Below, piece by piece: positions 15,267 through 24,097 of a DNA stretch of 31,028 nucleotides. The DNA comes from Desulfobacteraceae bacterium. GTDB lineage: Bacteria > Desulfobacterota > Desulfobacteria > Desulfobacterales > SURF-15. The stretch spans positions 1 to 31,028 of the forward strand of contig QZKK01000243.1 of assembly GCA_003599475.1 (NCBI GenBank), written 5' to 3'. The notes under the pieces are model-generated. The model saw only the letters and a list, made by a program, of their open reading frames with translations. It made no database searches and had not been told where the DNA came from. Each line of letters begins with the position of its first letter. Position 1 is the first letter of the stretch. A program made the translations under genes and the position numbers.

Positions 15267-15727
15267 ACGAGGCAATCAGAAATCACAGACAAATAATGTG
15301 CGATACCGCCCCGATCATTTATTTTATTGAGGAACACGAGGTTTACGGAGATGTAGCAGATGCATTTTTCAAAACAATAAAAGACGCCACCGAATATCAT
15401 GTTTTTTCTTCAGTCATCACGCTCATAGAGGTTTTAACACAGCCGTTAAAGCAATCAAGGAATGATATCGTTGAGAAATATCGCGATTTCCTTTTAAATT
15501 CAAGTAATTTTCAACTATACCCCGTTGATGCGATAATCGCAGAAAAGGCAGCCGAGTTAAGAAGTCGCTATTCTATTAAGACACCGGATGCCATTCAGCT
15601 CTCAATCGGGATAGAAAATAATGCCACTCTTTTCTTAACCAATGACAAGAATCTGAAAAGTATCGGTGAAATTACGGTACTGGTATTGGAGGATTATTTA
15701 GACAAAAAGCCTGACAAAAAGCCCTAA
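15257..15727 (+). CDS. PIN-domain toxin (VapC-like ribonuclease)
   Basis: A 156-residue PIN protein. The catalytic acids are visible: Asp in MCDTAPIIYFIEEH, Glu in VITLIEVLTQP, the Asp of KTPDAIQLSIGIE, and the last Asp of LFLTNDKNLKS. This order is diagnostic of VapC-like ribonucleases. It starts inside the end of the preceding antitoxin-like gene. The C-terminal tail, DKKPDKKP, is a short repeat. Like its partner it is AT-rich compared with the flanking genes, consistent with horizontal acquisition. Confidence 0.88.
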   Translation: MGIDEAIRNHRQIMCDTAPIIYFIEEHEVYGDVADAFFKTIKDATEYHVFSSVITLIEVLTQPLKQSRNDIVEKYRDFLLNSSNFQLYPVDAIIAEKAAELRSRYSIKTPDAIQLSIGIENNATLFLTNDKNLKSIGEITVLVLEDYLDKKPDKKP

Positions 15728-15734
15728 TCAATGA

Positions 15735-15986
15735 TCACCTCTCTTTCTTGTATTGTTTGTATCGGGCAATGACCTTGCGGATACAATCCCCGGTCTCCTC
15801 CAGAACCCCCCAATTATATGCAATGAGGGCTTTTTTCAGAGATCTGAATTCAAGCAAATGTTTTTTCAATAGGCGTGTTCCTCCAAAAATGTTGGCTTTT
15901 GGGTCAAAAGGGTTGTTCACCCCGATGTCATCGGATGTCTCCGGCATGAGCTGCATCAACCCCTGGGCACTCGGTATTCCGAGGTA
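15735..15986 (-). pseudogene. Lytic transglycosylase, C-terminal SLT-domain fragment
   Basis: The frame reads IPSAQGLMQLMPETSDDIGV followed by FDPKANIFGGTRLL and KKALIAYNWG. This is the second half of the soluble lytic transglycosylase (SLT) domain, with its GLMQLMP and AYNWG motifs. The catalytic-glutamate region and everything upstream are missing: a stop codon closes the frame at 15987-15989 and the next bases match a different gene. It is therefore a remnant. It ends 8 bp from the stop of the convergent PIN toxin. Confidence 0.75.
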
Positions 15987-16210
15987 TTATCTTCCGCAGT
16001 GATGATCCGTCTCCGATCGCCTTCCTTGATTTCATCGATTTTAAGCTCCAAACCGTTCAGTATTCGAAGCGCCGTTCCATACGCTGTTTCCATAGAAACC
16101 GGGTAGACTTCCGTTGGAATTCCATTGTGATAATAATAGGCTTCGGTAGTGCCCGTGCTGATCACAGCCGGGCCCCACGGGGCGCAGCTCCAGACAGACA
16201 GTACGGCCAT
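15956..16210 (-). pseudogene. Fragment of a small lipoprotein (DUF3568-like)
   Basis: The 84-residue frame has a recognisable body: TTEAYYYHNGIPTEVYPVS, then METAYGTALRILNGL and KIDEIKEGDRRRIITAED. This resembles the DUF3568 group of small exported proteins (surface strand pattern plus a helix LxxALxxLGLxI). The N-terminus, MAVLSVWSCAPWGP, looks like a shortened signal with a lipobox-like cysteine. The last residues run into the transglycosylase remnant. Both ends appear broken, so I treat it as a decayed gene; identity is tentative. Confidence 0.4.
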
Positions 16211-16259
16211 CGTTTCTGAAAATCGAGCAAGAATGCCTTTCGAGCGAGCTGCTCCATGA

Positions 16260-17117
16260 GCTTTCCAAGAAAAGTTTGGAGATTCACAGCCCACCAATCC
16301 GACCGCTTGGGTTCCACGAGAGCTCGACGCCAATCTGACCATCGGTCTTCATCGCGACGTGACATTCCTGGTGGCGGGATCTGGCCTGGGTAAGTCTATA
16401 GCATGCTATCGCAAGCTTAAGGCGCATATAGAAGGCGGTGGATTCGGCATTGTTCTGCCCCACGAGGCGGTCGCCTCGTCTGTAACCCTCGAACAGGCCG
16501 TCAAAATAACTCTGCGCCAACTCCATCCGCCTCTGGCTGCGGAGAATACGTCGGTTTTGTCATTCTGCTCGCCTGATCGACCGATGCTCTTGGTGGTCGA
16601 GGACATCAATCGTTCTGAGCAAACACGGCGCTTGGTGGAAAAGCTTGCCGGTTGGAGTCAACCGCCGACGAAGGATGATAGCGGCGCGCTGTCCAGCTGG
16701 CGCCTGTTGTGTCCTGTATGGCCAGAGGTATTTGCGTCACTGGGAGATCAGGTCCGGAAGCGAATTGAGCCACTTATCCAAGCGGCCGGCGGCTTTACTG
16801 AGAGCGAAGGTCGTGAAGCTGTTCTAGCCCGGGCGCGGCTGGATAACGCCGAGAAGCACCTTGTATGGATCGATCATTGGATCGATGAAATCTTGAAGAC
16901 CGGCGTAACATGGGCCGAGATTCTCGCGTCGGTGAGGGCATGGGTGGACGAACGGCGCACTATTGAGGCTTTACAAGTCATCGCTGCTGCTGTTGAGCAC
17001 CGTGGAACACGCGAAGATTTGGGCGCGCTGAAAATCTACGAAGGCATGCCCATGACAGAAGCCAGACATCTAATCGAAGACACTCAGTTCGCTGTACGCC
17101 GGCGAAGTATCAGATAG
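16260..17117 (+). pseudogene. Fragment of a large STAND-like P-loop ATPase
   Basis: The open frame begins without a proper start; it reads RELDANLTIGLHRDVTFLV before a Walker A-like AGSGLGKS and a Walker B-like MLLVVEDINRSEQ about 80 residues later. This is the layout of signal-transduction (STAND/NACHT-type) ATPases, many of which act in phage defence. The segment after about residue 220 (RTIEALQVIAAAVEHRGTRE) resembles the far C-terminus of such large proteins, so an internal deletion probably joined the two ends. No effector domain remains. It abuts the transglycosylase/lipoprotein fragments, so this is a scar of several rearrangements. Identity rests on motifs only. Confidence 0.5.
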
Positions 17118-17326
17118 TGTGACGGTTAAAGTGGAAAGTTGCTTGATTCAACTTTAGGCCAGACCTATCCGTTTCCACAGCATCTGTCCGGCGGTGGTTA
17201 AATAAGTCTTGCAATGATGACTGCGACGGAAAAATGGAGGTTGCCGAAAAAGGGGCTAAGGACAACCACATTTGACGGCGACCCACGGGCGATATATCCT
17301 GTACGGAAGAAAGAAAGCTGCAGGAT

Positions 17327-20300
17327 ATGACAGAATCGCCGCTTGAAATCTTCCATCCCCTGATCGCTAGATGGTTTTCCGAAAGCCTCGGCACGCCGAC
17401 TGACATCCAGGCGAAGGCCTGGCCGGAGATCGCAGCCGGCCGGCATGTGCTGATTGCGGCCCCCACCGGGAGCGGAAAAACGCTGGCCGCCTTCCTGTGG
17501 GGAATCGACCGGCTGGTGACCGGTGCCTGGCCCTGCGGGCTTGTGCGGCTGCTCTACGTCTCTCCCTTGAAGGCGCTGAACAACGATGTGAGGCGGAATC
17601 TGATCCATCCTCTTTCGGAGCTGAGTGCCTTTTTCAGGCAGTACGGGGAGCCTTTTCCAGAGATCCGGGTGCTCACCCGAAGCGGGGACACACCTCAGAG
17701 CGAACGCCGGCGGATGATCACGCACCCGCCCGAAATCCTGATTACCACACCGGAGAGTTTGAACATCCTGCTCGGCTCAAAGAACGGGCGGCGCATTTTT
17801 CAAGGGGTCGCAGCCGTCCTCCTGGATGAGATCCATGCCGTGGCCGCTTCCAAAAGAGGGGTCCACCTCATCACCGCGGTGGATCGGCTGGTGCTGCAAT
17901 GCGGGGAGTTTCAACGGATCGCGCTTTCGGCGACGGTCCGCCCCGAAGAACGGGTGGCCGAATTTATCGGAGGGTACCGGATGGAAGGGGACCCCCATGA
18001 ACCGGTATACCGCAGGCGGGCGGTTACAGTGGTCCGCTCGGAGGCGCAGAAAGCCTTTTCCATCGAAGTCCGTTTCCCGGAAGGCGCCCGGGAGGAGCTG
18101 GTAGACGATTCCTGGTGGCCGGTGCTCGCGAAACAATTCAAACAGATCATCCGGAACAACCGCTCCACCCTTCTATTTGCAAACAGCCGCAGGCTTACGG
18201 AAAAAGTCGCCCGGCTGATCAATGAAGATTCCTGGGAAGACGACTCCGGGGAAGATACATCAGGGGAAAATGCCTCCGGGGAAAACGGACCCGGGATGCT
18301 CGCCTATTCGCACCACGGATCGCTTTCCAGGGAGCTTCGCCTCACCGTGGAGCGGAAGCTTAAAAAAGGAGAGCTCAAGGCGATTGTCGCCACCAACTCG
18401 CTTGAGCTCGGTATCGATATCGGAAATCTCGATCAGGTGGTGCTCATCCAGACTCCGCCTTCGGTCGCATCCGCCGTCCAGCGAATCGGCCGGTCCGGAC
18501 ACCGGGTGGCCGACGTCAGCCGCGGAATCCTGTTTCCCACCCACGGCCGGGATTTTTTAAATGCGGCGGTCGCGGCCCGCTGCGTGATGGCGCAGGATAT
18601 CGAGGCGCTGATCCCGATCGAATCGCCTCTGGACGTGTTATCCCAGGTGGTCCTTTCGATGTGTGCGGTCGAGGCGTGGAATCCGGATCGGCTGTATGCG
18701 TTTCTGAAAACCAGCGCCCCCTATCACCGCCTTTCCCGCAGGCAGTTCGAGCTTGTCCTGGAGATGCTTGCCGGGCGCTATGCCGATACGCGTTTAAGGG
18801 AGCTCAGGCCGAGGCTTTCCATCGACAAGGTCGAAAACAGCGTCGTTGCCAAGCCCGGCGCGGCGATGCTCCTGCATCTTTCCGGCGGCACCATCCCGGA
18901 TCGGGGCTATTTCGACCTTCGGCTCGCCGATACGGGCGCCAAAATCGGTGAACTGGACGAAGAGTTCGTCTGGGAGAGAAGCGTCGGGGACACCTTCGCC
19001 ATGGGAAACCAGACGTGGCAGATCCGAAAAATCACCCATAGCCGGGTCGATGCCGTCCCGGCGGGAAGCCGGCCGGGAATCCTTCCGTTCTGGCGGGCGG
19101 AGGCTCGAAACCGGGATTTCCATCTGTCTTGTAAACTCCTCGAGTTTCTCGAATACGCCGATTCCGCCCTGGGCCCCGCCCCGAACTCCGCATCGGATCG
19201 GCGGGAGGAAGAATTTCAAAAAGAGCTCCGGCAATCCTGCTTCATGGACGAAGCCTCCGCACAAGAGCTGATCGATTTTTTGAAGCGGCAGAAAGCGGCA
19301 ACCGGGACCCGGCTTCCCCACCGCCATCATCTTCTGATCGAACACTTTGAGGATCCGATGAACCGGGGCGACAAAAAACAGGTGATCCTTCATACCGGAT
19401 GGGGGGGCCGGATCAACCGGCCGTATGCCATGGCGCTTTCGCAGACCTGGGAAAATGCCTACGGCTATATCCTGGAGACTTTTGCCGACGACGACGCGAT
19501 TTTGCTGATCCTCCCCCACCGGTTCGAAATCCGGGATGTCCTCGAATCCGTCCATTCGGAAAATATCGAAGTGCTGCTGCGAAAAAAGCTCGAAAAGACC
19601 GGCTTTTTCGGCGCCCGGTTCAGAGAAAACGCAGCCCGGGCGTTGCTTCTTCCCAGGGCCGATTTCAAAAAGCGGACACCGCTTTGGCTCAACCGCCTGA
19701 GGGCCCGGAAACTGATGGAATCGGTGATGGGGTCCCCGGATTTTCCGATCCTGCTCGAGACCTGGCGCACCTGCATGCGGGATGAGTTCGACCTCGAAAA
19801 CCTCAAGCACCTCCTGGACGAACTCACCGAAGGCGGAATCGCCGTAGGGGAGTCCTACACCGCGTCGGCATCGCCCTTTGCACAGGGGTTGATCTGGCAG
19901 CAGACCAACAAGCACATGTACGAGGACGATACCCCCGAGAGCGGAAAAACTTCCGGGCTGACCGAAGAGCTTCTCCGCGAGGTGTCGGGGTCTTCTGCGC
20001 TCCGACCCCGGATTCCGGAGGTTTTGATTCAGATCCTGGGGCAGAAGCTTCAGCGGACCGCCCCCGGCTATTCGCCGTCCTCGCCGGATGAGCTTCTCGA
20101 CTGGGTCAAGGAACGGCTGGGAATCCCCGAATCCGAATGGAATGCGCTTGTTTCAGGCGCTGAAAGGGATCACGGACTGTCGCAGCCGGAGCTTCTCGGC
20201 TCCGCAAGCCATAAATTGATCCGGTTGCGCCTTCCGGGCGCTGCACTCGATTCGATCTGCGCCGTGGAGACTCTTCCCCGCATCTGCGGAGCATTCGGGC

Positions 20301-21922
20301 TCGCTCCCGAGGTCATGGAGATCCGGGGAATCACCGATGAGGAAAACGGCCCGGACGGCTACCTCCCGGCCATTGAAAAAATTTTCGACCTTAAGCGCGC
20401 AAACCGCTCCGGGGATGAAGCGCCGCCGGAGGCCGCACCGGAAGGCCCCGAAGACTTTCTATCCCAGTGGCTTTCATTTTACGGACCCCTTCCGGCATCC
20501 TTCCTGCCGGAGGTCTTCGGTTTTTCCGATGCGCGCCTGTCGGAGGTCCTCGAATCGCTGAAGGATCGTCAACAGATCATCGTGGACCGGATCCGGGAAG
20601 GGGCCAAGCATCCGGAGGTCTGCGACCGTGAAAACTTCGAAATCCTGCTGCGCATGGCCCGAAAGGCGCGCCGTCCCTCCTTTCAGGCCCTTGAACCGGA
20701 TGCGCTCCCGCTTTTTCTGGCTGCCTTCCAGGGCCTGACCTCGAATGGAGAGTCGCTGGAGGATCTCGAAATCCGGCTGGAACAGCTTTTCGGGGTCTGC
20801 CTTCCGGCCGCCGCATGGGAGGAGTTTGTCTTTCCCGCCCGCCTGCCGGTCTACCAGCCGTTTTGGATGGACAGCCTGATGCAGAAAAGCGAGCTTCGCT
20901 GGTTCGGCTGCGGGGAAAGAAAGATCGGATTTGCCTTCGAAGAAGATTTCGAGCTTTTTCTCCCGCCTTCCGAATCGAATCCGGAGACGGGGTCAACCGT
21001 CGAGCCCGGCGGAACCGATGCGCTTGCGCTGATCCCGGAACAGGGCGGCCGGTACGGAATCCTCGAGATTGCCCGCCGTTTGGAGACCAATCCGGAAAAG
21101 GCCCTCCAGGAGCTCTGGAGCTTAGCCTGGGTGGGAAAGATCGGAAACGATACGTTCGAGGCGGTCCGTTCCGGCATTCTCAACCGGTTTTCGCCCGAAC
21201 CGGCCGCAGCGGTCGAATCGATCCGGCGGGGGCGCTTCAACCGATGGAAGCCTGCACGTCCCGCCGCCGGAAGCTGGTATGCGCTCGATGTCCGGTCCCG
21301 CGGATCAGACGAGGTGCAGGAGGCGGAGCTTCGCAAAGACCGGATCCGCCAGCTTTTCCGGCGCTACGGGGTCCTCTTCAAGGAGATCCTTTCCCGGGAG
21401 CTTCCCGCGCTGCAGTGGGGGAGCCTCTTTAAAACGCTTCGGCTGATGGAGCTTTCCGGCGAAATCCTCTCCGGGCATTTTTTCGAAGGCATCCCGGGGC
21501 TTCAGTTCGCTTCGCACGAGGCCTTCCGCTTCCTGCAGCGTCCTCTTGCCGAAGAGGCCGTCTACTGGATCAATGCCGCAGATCCCGCATCGCTTTGCGG
21601 CGTGAACGTCGAGGGGCTCACCCAGAACCTCCCCCCGCGCATCGCATCCACCTACCTCGTATTCCACGGACGAAAGAGGGTGCTGACGGCAAGGCAGACC
21701 GGAAAGATCCTGGACATCCGGGTCGAGCCGGACCACCCGCTCCTTCCGGAATACTACGCCTTCTTCAAGGTTCTCCTTAGCCGCGGCTTCAACCCCCGGC
21801 ATTTCGTGATGATCGAAACCGTCAACGGGGAGCCGGCTGTAAAGAGCCCCTACGCGGAAAGCCTGAGACGGTTCGGATTCTCAGGGGCTTACAAGGGGCT
21901 TGAGCTGAGGCGCCGGCTATGA
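17327..21922 (+). CDS. lhr: Lhr-family superfamily 2 DNA helicase, long form
   Basis: 1531 residues, close to the E. coli Lhr length. The Lhr core occupies about 1-860: Walker A AAPTGSGKT (K51), DEIH at 167-170, LSATVRP, and motif VI QRIGRSGHR, followed by the winged-helix and Lhr-specific beta domains. The long C-terminal half matches the extended Lhr-CTD with repeated winged helices and a uracil-glycosylase-associated region. It is a 3'-5' translocase linked to DNA repair. Between motifs IV and V (about residues 300-323) there is an acidic low-complexity insert of repeated SGE-type units, encoded by tandem copies of TCCGGGGAA. Long GC-rich antisense frames across the gene are shadows. The start at 17327 has a GCAGGA site. 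Confidence 0.95.
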   Translation: MTESPLEIFHPLIARWFSESLGTPTDIQAKAWPEIAAGRHVLIAAPTGSGKTLAAFLWGIDRLVTGAWPCGLVRLLYVSPLKALNNDVRRNLIHPLSELSAFFRQYGEPFPEIRVLTRSGDTPQSERRRMITHPPEILITTPESLNILLGSKNGRRIFQGVAAVLLDEIHAVAASKRGVHLITAVDRLVLQCGEFQRIALSATVRPEERVAEFIGGYRMEGDPHEPVYRRRAVTVVRSEAQKAFSIEVRFPEGAREELVDDSWWPVLAKQFKQIIRNNRSTLLFANSRRLTEKVARLINEDSWEDDSGEDTSGENASGENGPGMLAYSHHGSLSRELRLTVERKLKKGELKAIVATNSLELGIDIGNLDQVVLIQTPPSVASAVQRIGRSGHRVADVSRGILFPTHGRDFLNAAVAARCVMAQDIEALIPIESPLDVLSQVVLSMCAVEAWNPDRLYAFLKTSAPYHRLSRRQFELVLEMLAGRYADTRLRELRPRLSIDKVENSVVAKPGAAMLLHLSGGTIPDRGYFDLRLADTGAKIGELDEEFVWERSVGDTFAMGNQTWQIRKITHSRVDAVPAGSRPGILPFWRAEARNRDFHLSCKLLEFLEYADSALGPAPNSASDRREEEFQKELRQSCFMDEASAQELIDFLKRQKAATGTRLPHRHHLLIEHFEDPMNRGDKKQVILHTGWGGRINRPYAMALSQTWENAYGYILETFADDDAILLILPHRFEIRDVLESVHSENIEVLLRKKLEKTGFFGARFRENAARALLLPRADFKKRTPLWLNRLRARKLMESVMGSPDFPILLETWRTCMRDEFDLENLKHLLDELTEGGIAVGESYTASASPFAQGLIWQQTNKHMYEDDTPESGKTSGLTEELLREVSGSSALRPRIPEVLIQILGQKLQRTAPGYSPSSPDELLDWVKERLGIPESEWNALVSGAERDHGLSQPELLGSASHKLIRLRLPGAALDSICAVETLPRICGAFGLAPEVMEIRGITDEENGPDGYLPAIEKIFDLKRANRSGDEAPPEAAPEGPEDFLSQWLSFYGPLPASFLPEVFGFSDARLSEVLESLKDRQQIIVDRIREGAKHPEVCDRENFEILLRMARKARRPSFQALEPDALPLFLAAFQGLTSNGESLEDLEIRLEQLFGVCLPAAAWEEFVFPARLPVYQPFWMDSLMQKSELRWFGCGERKIGFAFEEDFELFLPPSESNPETGSTVEPGGTDALALIPEQGGRYGILEIARRLETNPEKALQELWSLAWVGKIGNDTFEAVRSGILNRFSPEPAAAVESIRRGRFNRWKPARPAAGSWYALDVRSRGSDEVQEAELRKDRIRQLFRRYGVLFKEILSRELPALQWGSLFKTLRLMELSGEILSGHFFEGIPGLQFASHEAFRFLQRPLAEEAVYWINAADPASLCGVNVEGLTQNLPPRIASTYLVFHGRKRVLTARQTGKILDIRVEPDHPLLPEYYAFFKVLLSRGFNPRHFVMIETVNGEPAVKSPYAESLRRFGFSGAYKGLELRRRL

Positions 21923-21946
21923 CGAATCGGCACTACGCTTCCGGTA

Positions 21947-22516
21947 TCACATATTCAGCTTGTCATAGACCTCACCGAGCTTCAGGCTGCAGCCGATGGA
22001 CGCAAGTTTAACCGTATCCTCGATTCGCTTGGTTTCGGAAAACAGCCACGTGCCGTCGGCTTGTCGAACGTAATGTTCCAGGCGGTATTTGTCTTGGGCG
22101 AGCAGAACATACTCCTTGAAGGAGTCAATCCCACGGTATTGCTCGAACTTTTCACCCCGGTCGTAATTTTTGGTCGCCTCGGAAAGCACTTCGACAATGA
22201 GAAGGGGATTTGTCAATGTATCATTACGATAATCAATGAAAGAAGGCGTATTGAAAACAACGACGACATCAGGGTAGGTGTACAGGCCTGCAGGACTGAC
22301 CCTGACACGTAAATCGGTCGAATAGACGGTGCAGGGACTTGTTTTCAACTGCGAGCGAAGCTCGGAAACCACATTGGTGACGATCAGAACATGACGTGCA
22401 CTGGCCCCGCCCATTGCAAACATCTCGCCATTGAAGTACTCGCTCTTGCAGTCGGCTTTGCGATCTATCTCCAGGTATTCTTCGGGGGTCAAGTACTTTT
22501 TAGGCTGCAAAGGCAT
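21947..22516 (-). CDS. Uma2-family (DUF820) endonuclease-fold protein
   Basis: A 189-residue protein with the PD-(D/E)xK restriction-endonuclease core of the Uma2/DUF820 family. Seen are the N-terminal LTPEEYLEID, EYFNGEMFAMGGAS, VYSTDLRVRV, the metal Asp in YTYPDVVVV, the ExE/K strand PLLIVEVLSEATKNYDR, and KFEQYRGIDSFKEYVLL. The family is widespread in cyanobacteria and some Deltaproteobacteria, often in transposon-rich regions, with unknown target. An AAGGAG site precedes the ATG. Its start overlaps the end of the 78-aa gene by 17 bases, so the two are probably co-expressed. Confidence 0.88.
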   Translation of the reverse strand: MPLQPKKYLTPEEYLEIDRKADCKSEYFNGEMFAMGGASARHVLIVTNVVSELRSQLKTSPCTVYSTDLRVRVSPAGLYTYPDVVVVFNTPSFIDYRNDTLTNPLLIVEVLSEATKNYDRGEKFEQYRGIDSFKEYVLLAQDKYRLEHYVRQADGTWLFSETKRIEDTVKLASIGCSLKLGEVYDKLNM

Positions 22517-22736
22517 TTTTCGTTCTCCTTAAGTACGAATAAGGGCTGTGGAATTTCCCCTCCTCAACCAGCTTATCAAAGTCGGCGACAGTCTCGGCGC
22601 CATATTTCTTAGCAAGAAGAAAAAGTTCCGATTCCACGACCTTCAGCTTATGCCTCAAATATTTTTCTAAACTCTTCCGCAAGAGAGTTTCCGGCTTCAT
22701 ATGCAAATCCTTTGCTAAATTTTCTGACGTCGTCAT
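22500..22736 (-). CDS. Small antitoxin-like protein, C-terminus probably replaced
   Basis: 78 residues from ATG 22736, which has a strong GGAGGTTTC ribosome site; an ATG seven codons upstream lacks one. The helical body (ETLLRKSLEKYLRHKLKVVES, LFLLAKKYGAETVADFDKLVEEGK, two segments) resembles small antitoxin-like proteins usually paired with a toxin. The last residues (SYLRRTKNAFAA) do not fit that pattern and run into the Uma2 start, suggesting a frameshift or deletion of the true C-terminus. No intact toxin is adjacent; only a fragment of a DUF5615 gene lies upstream. Function unknown. Confidence 0.55.
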   Translation of the reverse strand: MTTSENLAKDLHMKPETLLRKSLEKYLRHKLKVVESELFLLAKKYGAETVADFDKLVEEGKFHSPYSYLRRTKNAFAA

Positions 22737-22779
22737 TGAAACCTCCAGGCATTTCATTTTCTCGGAGAATCCTTGCCGG

Positions 22780-22848
22780 CTTCGAGCTCAGTCTCAATTC
22801 TTCAACGACCGGCAACGGAAGATTCTCGTCTGCATAGAGTCGAGCCAT
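22780..22848 (-). pseudogene. N-terminal fragment of a DUF5615 PIN-like toxin
   Basis: MARLYADENLPLPVVEELR is the characteristic start of DUF5615 proteins (PIN-like, with the first catalytic Asp in ADEN). The match stops after about 22 residues, and the frame continues into sequence belonging to the next gene. The family usually follows a DUF433 antitoxin, which is absent. It is a remnant cut by a deletion. Confidence 0.55.
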
Positions 22849-22956
22849 ATCTCAAGGATCCTCGTTTTGACGGATTTGTCGATCGATAAACCTGACGAAA
22901 AGGCGAAATATCCCCCTACAGCACCGCAAGGCTGATCAATGAAAGATTGCTTCGAG

Positions 22957-23352
22957 TCAGGCAATCGTGAGGGCCTTGATTGCCCGGACAAATTCCCCGG
23001 CTGATTTGACTGCCTCTTTCGCCTCATCGTGTGAGAATTCGACGAACTCCTTATAGTCAACTTCCTGTCTTGCCTCAAAGACTCTGTGCAGCATCTTTGA
23101 AAAACTTCTGTCTATTCTTCCGGTATGTACGAATTCTTGGTCGAATACCGATAATGCGCCGGTGTGCCTTGAGGTCTTGACTCTTATCTCGAATTTCAGC
23201 AACAAGGCCAGAACCGAGTAAAACATAGCATAGTAGGCTCTGTTCACGATGGATCTTGCGCTGAATTTGCCATCGAGCATCCTTTCTGCATCCAGCAGGG
23301 TCTCGTCTGCCTGCCTGAGCCGATATGTAAAAAGGGCATCGATATCCCTCAT
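22957..23352 (-). CDS. HEPN-domain protein (toxin or partner of an MNT-HEPN pair)
   Basis: A 131-residue all-helical HEPN protein. The conserved SIVNRAYYAMFYSVLALLL stretch and KTSRHTGALSVFDQEFV place it in the HEPN family that pairs with minimal nucleotidyltransferases. R-V-K-T-S-R-H gives an Arg-x5-His spacing like the ribonuclease motif of HEPN toxins, although in this family the His is conserved for other reasons. Its ATG overlaps the stop of the nucleotidyltransferase gene (ATGA), so the two are translationally coupled. Such pairs act as toxin-antitoxin systems in which the MNT partner AMPylates the HEPN toxin. It lies less than 1 kb from CRISPR array 1. Confidence 0.85.
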   Translation of the reverse strand: MRDIDALFTYRLRQADETLLDAERMLDGKFSARSIVNRAYYAMFYSVLALLLKFEIRVKTSRHTGALSVFDQEFVHTGRIDRSFSKMLHRVFEARQEVDYKEFVEFSHDEAKEAVKSAGEFVRAIKALTIA

Positions 23353-23690
23353 ATCTTTATACCTTCCGTATTAACGTTCGCGACGATGGGAGAAGATCGT
23401 AGCGGCGTGTCCAGCAACTCTTCCTTGGTGAAGATAACCGGTGAAATCATCATGTGGTTATCGAAGCCAACTTGCCAGGCGATATCGAGAATCCTATCTT
23501 TAAGCTCTTTATCTATTGACTCAACCTCAAGAAACACATCCATATCGGAATATTCATCCGCATCCCCCCGCGCTCGGGAGCCGAATACCCTGAAGTCGAT
23601 AATCTTCGTGATTTCTAAAAGTTTTTTCTTGAACTCTTTAGCGATCGCTTTATCTCGTTTCGTCAATGCAATCCGCCTTTCCCGTGTCAA
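23349..23690 (-). CDS. Minimal nucleotidyltransferase (MntA-like antitoxin)
   Basis: About 113 residues from TTG 23690. The nucleotidyltransferase signature is clear: FRVFGSRARGDADEYSDMD, i.e. GS-x-ARG, then the metal-binding SDMD pair, followed by VFLEVE. Start choice is uncertain: TTG 23690 has a poor ribosome site, while TTG 23666 (105 aa) has GGAAAGG about nine bases upstream. In studied MNT-HEPN modules this enzyme inactivates its HEPN partner by AMP transfer. It overlaps the HEPN start by four bases. Both genes read away from the CRISPR array. Confidence 0.85.
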   Translation of the reverse strand: MTRERRIALTKRDKAIAKEFKKKLLEITKIIDFRVFGSRARGDADEYSDMDVFLEVESIDKELKDRILDIAWQVGFDNHMMISPVIFTKEELLDTPLRSSPIVANVNTEGIKI

Positions 23691-23827
23691 ATGCCTATCG
23701 TGAGTCTGATTCAGGATTATAGCGTATGGATCGTTCCAAATAAAGCTCCGTAATCGAACATATACGATCCAGGCCCCGGAAAGAAAGCCTGAAAGCTTTT
23801 TTCCAGCCTTTCAGCCGACCGAATTTT

Positions 23828-24091
23828 TCAATGCATCAAAACGCTTTCATATTTACCCAGCCCGAAAGTCCTCCCCTTTCCAATATTCAGAAATTCGCAC
23901 ATCCTGATTTGTCCCGCCACCCTCCACCTCCGGTAATGGATAGTATCCTGAGCTTGCCGATCCGACTCTATCCACCTTTCTTGTATCGGTTTGAGTTTTT
24001 CGGAAAGTCGGGCAGTTTTTGGCTTCTGCATCTCGCAATCTCCCCTTAAGTCGTACCTCTGCCGGATCTTCCTCCCTTTCTCGCCCCCCCT
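23828..24091 (-). pseudogene. C-terminal remnant of a Cas6/RAMP-like protein (tentative)
   Basis: The frame opens inside the outermost CRISPR repeat (TGA in the repeat closes it) and runs to 23828. Its last third reads MCEFLNIGKGRTFGLGKYE. The GKGxTFGLGKYE string is the glycine-rich loop typical of Cas6-family RAMP endoribonucleases, which normally lies at the protein C-terminus exactly as here. The rest of a 230-270 residue Cas6 is missing, and the upstream residues are charged and not recognisable. Position next to the array supports the idea. The 23691-23827 stretch beyond it holds nothing I can assign. A chance glycine motif remains possible. Confidence 0.42.
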
Positions 24092-24097
24092 TCGATG

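Noticed and set aside
18794..19915. Long antisense frame (373 codons) within lhr
   Set aside because: GC-rich shadow of the helicase reading frame, no ribosome site, no recognisable domain.
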